Below, piece by piece: positions 53,621-64,000 of a stretch of 64,000 bases of DNA. The notes beneath the pieces are model-generated. The model had not been told where the DNA came from and ran no database searches. It worked only from the letters and a program-made list of their open reading frames with translations. The stretch comes from Coriaria nepalensis (Eukaryota > Streptophyta > Magnoliopsida > Cucurbitales > Coriariaceae), in NCBI GenBank assembly GCA_027186245.1, contig CP114481.1, positions 27,249,501 to 27,313,500 of the forward strand. Reading direction: 5' to 3'. A program made the translations under genes and the position numbers. The first letter of the stretch is position 1. Each line of letters begins with the position of its first letter.

Positions 53621-54865
53621 TACTTAGCCTTAAAATCATGTCATTGAGGCTCTTCTAGCCATTAAATCATTATAAATGAATTCGAACGAATCATATTTTC
53701 GCCCTTCAAACATGGTTTTCTTACATAACCTGCAATTTATCTCTTGAATACAAAAATGCATTATTTTGGCCCTAAAGAAAATATCATTCAGTCTTTTCAG
53801 ATCGTTAAATTATTTGAAAGCATTTCGAACCAATTCTATTTTTGCATTTAAAACACGATTTTCATGCATAACTTGCAATTGATCTACTGATGGCAACTAT
53901 GCATTTTTTTTGTGTTAAAGTCGTATTATTGCATCTCGTTTACTCAGCAAATCATTCTAAATCACTTCAGACAAAATTTGACTTTTAAACATGACTTTCG
54001 TGCATAACTTGCAGTTGATCTATTGAACGCAACTATACATTTACTTAGCCCTAAAATCATGTCATTGAGGCTCTTCTAGCCATTAAATCATTATAAATGA
54101 ATCCGAACGAATCATATTTTTGCCCTTCAAACATGATTTTCTTACATAACCTGCAATTAATCTATTGAAGACAACAATGCATTATTTCAGCTTTAAAGAG
54201 CATATCATTCAGTCTTTTGATATGATTAAATTGTTTGAAAGCACTTCGAACTAATTCAATTATTGCATTTAAAACACGACATTCATGCATAACTTGCAAT
54301 TGATCTACTGAAGGCAACTATGCATTTTTTTAGTGTTAAAGTCATATTATTGCATCTATTTTACTCATTAAATCATTCTAAATCACTTCAGACGAAATTC
54401 ACCTTTTAAACATGACTTTCTTGCATAACTTGCAGTTGATCTATTGAAAGCAACTATGCATTTACTTAGCCTTAAAATCATGTCATTGAGGCTCTTCTAG
54501 CCATTAAATCATTATAAATGAATTCGAACGAATCATATTTTCGCCCTTCAAACATGGTTTTCTTACATAACCTGCAATTTATCTCTTGAATACAAAAATG
54601 CATTATTTTGGCCCTAAAGAAAATATCATTCAGTCTTTTCAGATCGTTAAATTATTTGAAAGCATTTCGAACCAATTCTATTTTTGCATTTAAAACACGA
54701 TTTTCATGCATAACTTGCAATTGATCTACTGATGGCAACTATGCATTTTTTTTGTGTTAAAGTCGTATTATTGCATCTCGTTTACTCAGCAAATCATTCT
54801 AAATCACTTCAGACAAAATTTGACTTTTAAACATGACTTTCGTGCATAACTTGCAGTTGATCTAT
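53621..54865 (+). repeat. 842-bp offset duplication
   Basis: About 403 bases at 53621-54023 recur at 54463-54865. The copies share tattttcgcccttc, aaacatggttttc (53708 and 54550), attttggccctaaag and aaaatatcattcag, none of which is common elsewhere. Between the two lies a unit of another class with ttcagctttaaagagc, related to 41.15 and 57.13 kb. Confidence 0.75.
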
Positions 54866-57849
54866 TAAAGGCAACTATACATTTACTTAGCCTTAAAATC
54901 ATGTCATTGAGGCTCTTCTAGTCGTTAAATCATCATAAATGAATTCGAACGAATTATGTTTTTGCCCTTCAAACATGATTTTCTTACATAACTTGCAATT
55001 AATCTATTGAATACAACAATGCATTATTTTAGTCTTAAAGAGCATATCATTCAGCAATTGATATCATTAAATTGTTTGAAAGCACTTCAAACCAATTCTA
55101 TTTTTGCATTTAAAACACAACTTTCATGCATAACTTGCGATTCATCTACTGAAGGCAACTATGCATTTTTTTAGTGTTAAAGTCATATTATTGCATCTCT
55201 TTAACTCATTAAATCATTCTAAATCACTTCAGACGAAATTCGGCTTTTAAACATGACTTTCGTGCATAACTTGCAGTTGATCTATTAAAGGAAACTATAC
55301 ATTTACTTAGCCTTAAAATCATGTCATTGAGGCTCTTCTAGTCATTAAATCATTATATATGAAATCGAACGAATTATATTTTTGCCCTTCAAACATGATT
55401 TTCTTACATAACCTGCAATTAATCTATTGAAGACAACAATGCATTATTTTAGCCTTAAAGAGCATATCATTCAGTCTTTTGATATCATTAAATTGTTTGA
55501 AAGCACTTCGAACTAATTCAATTAATGCATTTAAAACACGACTTTCATGCATAACTTGCGATTGATCAACTGAAGGCAACTATGCATTTTTTTAGTGTTA
55601 AAGTCATATTATTGCATCTCTTTTACTCAGTAAATCATTCAAAATCAGTTTAGATGAAAAGCACCTTTTAAACAAGACTTTCGTGCATAACTTGCAGTTG
55701 ATCTATTGAAAGAAACTATAAATTTACTTAGCCTTAAAATCATGTCATTGAGGCTCTTCTAGTCGTTAAATCATTATAAATGAATTCGAACGAATTATAT
55801 TTTTGCCCTTCAAACATGATTTTCTTACATAACCTGCAATTAATCTATTGAAGACAACAATGCATTATTTTAGCCTTAAAGAGCATATCATTCTGTCTTT
55901 TGATATCATTAAATTGTTTGAAAGCACTTCGAACTAATTCAATTATTGCATTTAAAACACGACATTCATGCATAACTTGCAATTGATCTACTGAAGGCAA
56001 CTATGCATTTTTTAGTGTTAAAGTCATATTCTTGCATCTCTTTTACTCATTAAATCATTCTAAATCACTTTAGACGAATTTCACCTTTTAAACATGACTT
56101 TCTTGCATAACTTGCAGTTGATCTATTGAAAGCAACTATGCATTTACTTAGCCTTAAAATCATGTCATTGAGGCTCTTCTAGCCATTAAATCATTATAAA
56201 TGAATTCGAACGAATCTTATTTTCGCCCTTCAAACATGATTTTCTTACATAACCTGCAATTTATCTATTGAATACAAAAATGCATTATTTTAGCCCGAAA
56301 GAGAATATCATTCAGTCTTTTCAGATCGTTAAATTATTTGAAAGCATTTCGAACTAATTCTATTTTTGCATTTAAAACACGATTTTCATGCATAACTTGC
56401 AATTGATCTACTGATGGCAACTAAGCATTTTTTGTGTGTTAAAGTCATATTATTGCATCTCGTTTACTCAGCAAATCATTCTAAATCACTTCAGACAAAA
56501 TTCGGCTTTTAAACATGACTTTCGTGCATAACTTACAGTTGATCTATTAAAAGCAACTATACATTTACTTAGCCTTAAAATCATGTCATTGAGGCTCTTC
56601 TAGTCGTTAAATCATTATAAATGAATTCGAACGAATTATATTTTTGCCCTTCAAACATGATTTTCTTACATAACTTGCAATTAATCTATTGAATACAACA
56701 ATGCATTATTGTTGTCTTAAAGAGCTATCATTCAGTCTTTTGATATCATTAAATTGTTTGAAAGCACTTCGAACTAATTCTATTTTTGCATTTAGAACAC
56801 GACATTCATGCATAACTTGCAATTGATCTACTGAAGGCAACTATGCAATTTTTTAGTGTTAAAGTCATATTATTGCATCTCTTTTACTCATTAAATCATT
56901 GTAATTCACTTCAGACGAAATTCGGCTTTTAAACATGACTTTCGTACATAACTTGCAGTTGATCTATTGAAAGCAACTATACATTTACTTAGCCTTAAAA
57001 TCATGTCATTGAGGCTCTTCTAGTCATTAAATCATTATATATGAAATCGAACGAATTATATTTTTGCCCTTCAAACATGATTTTCTTACATAACCTGCAA
57101 TTAATCTATTGAAGACAACAATGCATTATTTCAGCTTTAGAGAGCATATCATTCAGTCTTTTGATATGATTAAATTGTTTGAAAGCACTTCGAACTAATT
57201 CAATTATTGCATTTAAAACACGACACTCATGCATAACTTGCAATTGATCTACTGAAGGCAACTATGCATTTTTTTAGTGTTAAAGTCATATTATTGCATC
57301 TATTTTACTCATTAAATCATTCTAAATCACTTCAGACAAAATTCACCTTTTAAACATGACTTTCGTGCATAACTTGCAGTTGATCTATTGAAAGCAACTA
57401 TGCATTTACTTAGCCTTAAAATCATGTCACTGAGGCTCTTCTAGCCATTAAATCATTATAAATGAATTCGAACGAATCATATTTTTGCCATTCAAACATG
57501 ATTTTCTTACATAACCTGCAATTTATCTATTGAATACAAAAATGCATTATTTTAGCCCTAAAGAGCATATCATTCAGTCTTTTCAGATCATTAAATTATT
57601 TGAAAGCATTTCGAACTAATTCTATTTTTTTATTTAAAACACGATTTTCATGCATAACTTGCAATTGATCTACTGATGGCAACTATGCATTTTTTTTGTG
57701 TTAAAGTCATATTATTGCATCTCGTTTACTCAGCAAATCATTCTAAATCACTTCAGATGAAATTCGGCTTTTAAATATGAGTTTCGTGCATAACTTGCAG
57801 TTGATCTATTAAAGGCAACTATACATTTACTTAGCCTTAAAATCATGTC

Positions 57850-60495
57850 GTTGAGGCACTTCTAGTCATTAAATCATTGTAAATGAAATCGAACGAATTA
57901 TATTTTTGCCCTCCAAACATGATTTTCTTACATAACCTGCAATTAATCTATTGGATACAACAATGCATTATTTTAGCCTTAAAGAGCTATCATTCAGTCG
58001 TTTGATATCATTAAATTGTTTGAAAGCACTTCGAACAAATTCTATTTTTGCATTTAAAACACGACTTTCATGCATAACTTCCGATTGATCTACTGAAGGC
58101 AACTATGCATTTTTTTAGTGTTAAAGTCTTATTATTGCATTTCTTTTACTCAGTAAATCATTCTAAATCACTTCAGACGAAAAGCACCTTTTAAACATGA
58201 CTTTCGTGCATAACTTGCAGTTAATCCATTGAAGGCAACTATACATTTACTTAGCCTTAAAATCATGTCATTGAGGCTCTTCTAGTCATTAAATCATTAT
58301 AAATGAATTCGAACGAATTATATTTTTGCCCTTCAAACATGATTTTCCTACATAACTTGCAATTAATCTAGTGAAGACAACAATGCATTATTTTAGCCTT
58401 AGAGAGCATATCATTTAGTCTTTTGATATGATTAAATTGTTTCAAAGCACTTCGAACCAATTCTATTTTTGCATTTAAAACACGACTTTCATGCATAACT
58501 TGCGATTGATCTACTGAAGGCAACTATGCTTTTTTTTAGTGTTAAAGCCATATTATTGCATCTCTTTTACTCATTAAATCATTCTAAATCACTTCGAACG
58601 AAATTCGCCTTTTAAACATGACTTTCGTGCATAACTTGCAGTTGATCTATTGAAGGCGACTATACATTTACTTAGCCTTAAAATCAATTCATTGAGGCAT
58701 TTCTAGTCATTAAATCATTGTAGATGAAATCGAACAAATTATATTTTTGCCCTTCAAACATGATTTTTTTACATAACTTGCAATTAATCTATTGAAGACA
58801 ACAATGCATTATTTTAGCCTTAAAGAGCATATCATTCAGTCTTTTGATATCATTAAATTCTTTGAAAGCACTTCGACTTAATTCTATTATTGCGTTTAAA
58901 ACACGACATTCATGCATAACTTGCAATTGCTCTACTGAAGGCAACTATGCATTTTTTTCGTGTTAAAGTCATATTATTGCATCTCTTTTACTCATTAAAT
59001 CATTCTAAATCAGTTCAGATGAAATTCACTTTTTAAACATGACTCTCGTGCATAACTTGCAGTAGATCTATTGAAGGCGACTATACATTTACTTAGCCTT
59101 AAAATCATGTCATTGAGGCTCTTCTAGTCATTAAATCATTATAAATGAAATCGAACGAATTATATTTTTGCCCTTCAAACATGATTTTCTTACATAACTT
59201 ACAATTAATCTATTGAAGACAACAATGCATTATTTTAGCCTTAAAGAGCATATCATTCAGTCTTTTGATATCATTAAATTGTTTGAAAGCACTTTAAACC
59301 AATTCTATTTTTGCATTTAAAACACAACTGTCATGCATAACTTGTGATTCATCTACTGAAGGCAACTATGCCTTTTTTTAGTGTTAAAGTCATATAATTG
59401 CATCTCTTTTACTCAGTAAATCATTCTAAATTATTTCAGACGAAATGCACCTTTTAAACATGACTTTCGTGCATAACTTAGAGTTGATCTATTGAACGCA
59501 ACTATACATTTACTTAGCCCTAAAATCATGTCATTGAGGCTCTTCTAGTCGCTAAATCATTATAAATGAATTCGAACGAATTATATTTTTGCCCTTCAAA
59601 CATGATTATCTTACATAACCTGCAATTAATCTATTGAATACAACAATGCATTATTTTAGCCTTCAAGAGCTATCATTCCGTCTTTTGATATCGTTAAATT
59701 GTTTGAAAGCACTTCGAACCAATTCTATTTTTGCGTTTAATACACGACTTTCGTGCATAACTTGCGATTGATCTACTGAAGGCAACTATGCATTTTTTTA
59801 TGTTAAAGTCATATTATTGCATCTCTTTTACTCATTAAATCATTCTAAATCACTTTAGACGAAATTCACCTTTTAAACATGACTTTCGTGCATAACTTGC
59901 AGTTGATCTATTGAAAGGAACTATGCATTTACTTAGCCTTAAAATCATGTCATTGAGGCTCTTTTAGCCCTTAAATCATTATAAATGAATTCGAACGAAT
60001 CATATTTTTGCCCTTCAAACATGATTTTCTTGCATAACCTGCAATTTATCTATTGAATACAAAAATGCATTATTTTAGCCTTAAAGAGCATATCATTCAG
60101 TGTTTTCAGATCATTAAATTATTTGAAAGCATTTCGAACTAATTCTATTTTTGCATTTAAAACGCGACTTTCATGCATAACTTGCAATTGATTTACTGAT
60201 GGCAACTATGCATTTTTTTTGTGAAAGTCATATTATTGCATCTCGTTTACTCAACAAATCATTCTAAATCACTTCAGACGAAATTCGGCTTTTAAACATC
60301 ACTTTCGTGCATAACTTGCAGTTGATCTATTAAAGGCAACTATACATTTACTTAGCCTTAAAATCGTGTCATCGAGGCTCTTCTGGTCGTTAAATAATTA
60401 TAAATGAATTCGAACGAATTATATTTTTGCCCTTCAAACATGATTTTCTTACATAACTTGCAATTAATCTATTGAATACAACAATGCATTATTTT
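57850..60495 (+). repeat. Segment shared with 41.45-44.1 kb (offset 16400)
   Basis: This is the partner of 41450-44095. Substitutions between the two are more numerous than within the young local duplications, for example gagcaatcgttccg at 43266 against gagctatcattccg here, so the duplication looks older. No net length change occurred over about 2.6 kb in either copy. Past 60495 the two copies carry different C variants. Confidence 0.85.
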
Positions 60496-61168
60496 AGCCT
60501 TCAAGAGCTATCATTCCGTCTTTTGATATCGTTAAATTGTTTGAAAGCACTTCGAACCAATTCTATTTTTGCGTTTAATACACGACTTTCGTGCATAACT
60601 TGCGATTGATCTACTGAAGGCAACTATGCATTTTTTTATGTTAAAGTCATATTATTGCATCTCTTTTACTCATTAAATCATTCTAAATCACGTTAGACGA
60701 AATTCACCTTTTAAACATGACTTTCGTGCATAACTTGCAGTTGATCTATTGAAAGGAACTATGCATTTACTTAGCCTTAAAATCATGTCATTGAGGCTCT
60801 TTTAGCCCTTAAATCATTATAAATGAATTCGAACGAATCATATTTTTGCCCTTCAAACATGATTTTCTTGCATAACTTGCAATTTATCTATTGAATACAA
60901 AAATGCATTATTTTAGCCTTAAAGAGCATATCATTCAGTGTTTTCAGATCATTAAATTATTTGAAAGCATTTCGAACTAATTCTATTTTTGCATTTAAAA
61001 CGCGACTTTCATGCATAACTTGCAATTGATTTACTGATGGCAACTATGCATTTTTTTTGTGAAAGTCATATTATTGCATCTCGTTTACTCAACAAATCAT
61101 TCTAAATCACTTCAGACGAAATTCGGCTTTTAAACATCACTTTCGTGCATAACTTGCAGTTGATCTAT
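59622..61168 (+). repeat. 838-bp offset duplication
   Basis: About 709 bases at 59622-60330 recur at 60460-61168. Markers are ccttcaagagctatcattcc, gcgtttaatacacg, ttttttatgttaaag, ttagcccttaaatc and aaaacgcgactttc. The offset is below 842 because of small deletions in two A subunits, one of which is the three-base ttttgtgaaagtc variant. Confidence 0.75.
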
Positions 61169-64000
61169 TCAAGGCAACTATACATTTATTTAGCCTTAAA
61201 ATCATGTCATTGAGGCTCTTCTAGTCATTGAATCATTATAAATGAAATCGAAGGAATTATATTTTTTCCCTTCAAACATGATTTTCTTACATAACCTGCA
61301 ATTAATCTATTGAAGACAACAATGCTTTATTTTAGCGTTAAAGAGCATATCATTTAGTCTTTTGATATCATTAAATTGTTTGAAAGCACTTCGAACTAAT
61401 TCTATTTTCGCATTTAATACACGACTTTCATGCATAACTTGCGATTGATCTACTGAAGGCAACTATGCATTTTTTTAGTGTTGAAGTCATATTATTGCAT
61501 CTCTTTTACTCATTAAATCATTCTAAATCACTTCAGACGAAATTCATCTTTTAAACATGACTTTCGTGCATAACTTGCAGTTGATCTATTGCAAGCAACT
61601 ATGCATTTACTTAGCCTTAAAATCATGTCATTGAGGCTCTTCTAGTCATTAAATCATTATAAATGAATTCGAACGAATTATATTTTTGCCCTTCAATCAT
61701 GATTTTCCTACATAACTTACAATTAATCTATTGAAGACAACAATGGTTTATTTTAGCGTTAAAGAGCATATCATTTAGTCTTTTGATATCATTAAATTGT
61801 TTGAAAGCACTTCGAACTAATTCTATTTTTGCATTTAAAACACGACTTTCACGCATAACTTGCGATTGATCTACTGAAGGCAACTATGCATTTTTTTAGT
61901 GTTGAAGTCATATTATTGCATCTCTTTTACTCATTAAATCATTCTAAATCACTTCAGACGAAATTCACCTTTTAAACATGACTATCGTGCATAACTTGCA
62001 GTTGATCTATTGAAAGGAACTATGCATTTACTTAGCCTTAAAATCATGTCATTGAGGCTCTTCTTGCCATTAAATCATCATAAATGAATTCGAACGAATC
62101 ATATTTTTGCCCTTCAAACATGATTTTCTTACATAACTTGTAATTAATCTATTGAAGACAACAATGCATTATTTTAGCCTTAGAGAGCATATCATTCAGT
62201 CTTTTGATATGATTAAATTGTTTCAAAGCACTTCGAACCAATTCTATTTTTGCATTTAAAACACGACTTTCATGCATAACTTGCAATTGATCTACTGATG
62301 GCAACTATGCATTTTTTTTGTGAAAGTCATATTATTGCATCTCGTTTACTCAACAAATCATTCTAAATCACTTCAGACGAAATTCGGCTTTTAAACATCA
62401 CTTTCGTGCATAACTTGCAGTTGATCTATTCAAGGCAACTATACATTTATTTAGCCTTAAAATCATGTCATTGAGGCTCTTCTAGTCATTGAATCATTAT
62501 AAATGAAATCGAAGGAATTATATTTTTTCCCTTCAAACATGATTTTCTTACATAACCTGCAATTAATCTATTGAAGACAACAATGCTTTATTTTAGCGTT
62601 AAAGAGCATATCATTTAGTCTTTTGATATCATTAAATTGTTTGAAAGCACTTCGAACTAATTCTATTTTCGCATTTAATACACGACTTTCATGCATAACT
62701 TGCGATTGATCTACTGAAGGCAACTATGCATTTTTTTAGTGTTGAAGTCATATTATTGCATCTCTTTTACTCATTAAATCATTCTAAATCACTTCAGACG
62801 AAATTCATCTTTTAAACATGACTTTCGTGCATAACTTGCAGTTGATCTATTGCAAGCAACTATGCATTTACTTAGCCTTAAAATCATGTCATTGAGGCTC
62901 TTCTAGTCATTAAATCATTATAAATGAATTCGAACGAATTATATTTTTGCCCTTCAATCATGATTTTCCTACATAACTTACAATTAATCTATTGAAGACA
63001 ACAATGGTTTATTTTAGCGTTAAAGAGCATATCATTTAGTCTTTTGATATCATTAAATTGTTTGAAAGCACTTCGAACTAATTCTATTTTTGCATTTAAA
63101 ACACGACTTTCACGCATAACTTGCGATTGATCTACTGAAGGCAACTATGCCTTTTTTAGTGTTAAAGTCATATTATTGCATCTCTTTTACTCATTAAATC
63201 ATTCTAAATCACTTCAGACGAAATTCACCTTTTAAACATGACTATCGTGCATAACTTGCAGTTGATCTATTGAACGCAACTATACATTTACTTAGCCCTA
63301 AAATCATGTCATTGAGGCTCTTCTTGCCATTAAATCATCATAAATGAATTCGAACGAATCATATTTTTGCCCTTCAAACATGATTTTCTTACATAACTTG
63401 CAATTAATCTATTGAAGACAACAATGCAGTATTTTAGCCTTAAAGAGCATATCATTCAGTCTTTTGATATCATTAAATTCTTTGAAAGCACTTCGAACTA
63501 ATTCTATTTTTGCATTTAAAACACGACTTTCATGCATAACTTGCGATTGATCTACTGAAGGCAACTATGCATTTTTTTTGTGAAAGTCATATTATTGCAT
63601 CTCGTTTACTCAACAAATCATTCTAAATCACTTCAGACGAAATTCGGCTTTTAAACATCACTTTCGTGCATAACTTGCAGTTGATCTATTCAAGGCAACT
63701 ATACATTTATTTAGCCTTAAAATCATGTCATTGAGGCTCTTCTAGTCATTGAATCATTATAAATGAAATCGAAGGAATTATATTTTTTCCCTTCAAACAT
63801 GATTTTCTTACATAACCTGCAATTAATCTATTGAAGACAACAATGCTTTATTTTAGCGTTAAAGAGCATATCATTTAGTCTTTTGATATCATTAAATTGT
63901 TTGAAAGCACTTCGAACTAATTCTATTTTCGCATTTAATACACGACTTTCATGCATAACTTGCGATTGATCTACTGAAGGCAACTATGCATTTTTTTAGT
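61032..64000 (+). repeat. 1260-bp higher-order block, two copies plus a partial third
   Basis: 61032-61888 matches 62293-63149 (offset 1261), and about 63550-64000 begins a third copy (offset 1260), cut by the window end. The marker gaaggaattatattt occurs at 61250, 62511 and 63771. The last unit of copies 1 and 2 differs in class: copy 1 has ctattgaaagg, copy 2 has ctattgaacgc and tgccttttttag. So after triplication one unit was replaced, most simply by gene conversion. Confidence 0.8.

Larger units (their letters stand above)
1..64000 (+). repeat. Satellite DNA array, 421-bp trimeric repeat, entire window
   Basis: The window consists only of head-to-tail copies of a repeat of about 421 bp, roughly 152 copies. 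The period can be read directly: the string atgctttattttag recurs at 405, 826, 1247 and 1667, and the string tgccttttttt at 38761, 39182, 39603 and 40024. No unit is inverted, and no unrelated sequence of even a few tens of bases was seen between units. Copies differ by scattered substitutions and 1-3 bp indels. The sequence is AT-rich. Long, gene-free, transposon-free tandem arrays of this kind are characteristic of eukaryotic heterochromatin, often centromeric or pericentromeric; that location is an inference. Strand is arbitrary: + is simply the strand shown. There is no stretch left over that would need a separate description. Confidence 0.98.

Noticed and set aside
1..64000. CRISPR array or other prokaryotic direct-repeat system
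   Set aside because: The repeats abut one another with no unique spacers, the unit is 421 bp, and no cas-like or any other gene is present.
1..64000. Ribosomal intergenic spacer or other repeats attached to a gene
   Set aside because: No rRNA, tRNA or coding segment interrupts the array anywhere in 64 kb.
1..64000. Inverted segments or a change of repeat direction
   Set aside because: The junction motif ataac(t/c)tgca was found in the same orientation throughout the window; no reverse-oriented unit was seen.

Overview
The whole 64 kb window is one uninterrupted satellite DNA array. I found no protein-coding gene, RNA gene, transposon, microsatellite island or unique spacer in it. The DNA is AT-rich (about 30% G+C by eye) and every unit I read lies in the same direction, head to tail. 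The base repeat is about 421 bp, so the window holds roughly 152 copies, and it starts and ends inside the array. This architecture is typical of eukaryotic (peri)centromeric or other heterochromatin. The sequence alone does not let me name the species or say whether it is a plant, an insect or another animal.

The 421-bp repeat is itself a trimer of three diverged but related subunits, called A (about 136 bp), B (about 142 bp) and C (about 143 bp) here. A clean example is A 52633-52768, B 52769-52910, C 52911-53053. All three subunits share a strongly conserved box at their junctions (cATAACtTGCAatTgATCTa.TGAAggCAAcTatgCAT, given in pieces in the entries). At the C/A junction the ends of this box form an imperfect inverted repeat (ATGCATA...TATGCAT). 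Many B subunits carry a second short palindrome, AATTCG-AA-CGAATT.

Above the 421-bp level the array is a mosaic of nested duplications whose lengths are near multiples of 421 bp. They include a 421-bp unit repeated four times almost without change (38761-40444), dimers of about 838-842 bp (12, 24-26, 44, 48-50, 53-54 and 60 kb), a 1260-bp trimer block (61.0-64.0 kb), a 1682-bp offset pair, a 2944-bp and a 3786-bp offset pair (4-13 kb) and a tandem 4177-bp block (14.47-22.82 kb). Two long-range relations also stand out: 41.45-44.1 kb matches 57.85-60.5 kb at a constant offset of 16400, and 1-545 matches 46201-46745 at an offset of 46200. These patterns fit repeated unequal crossing-over with local conversion between units.

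Region by region: 1-2 kb has a simple 421-bp period with a C variant reading atgctttattttagcg. Roughly 2-41 kb mixes two variant sets (A1/B2/C2 and A2/B3/C3 in my labels) in irregular alternation, with the youngest-looking amplifications inside it. 41-47 kb and 57-64 kb return to variants related to the left edge. 47-57 kb is again of the mixed type. Short open frames of 68-86 codons exist in some units, but they begin at TTG on the minus strand or are closed by stops in most sister units, and 421 is not a multiple of three, so I treat them as non-coding.
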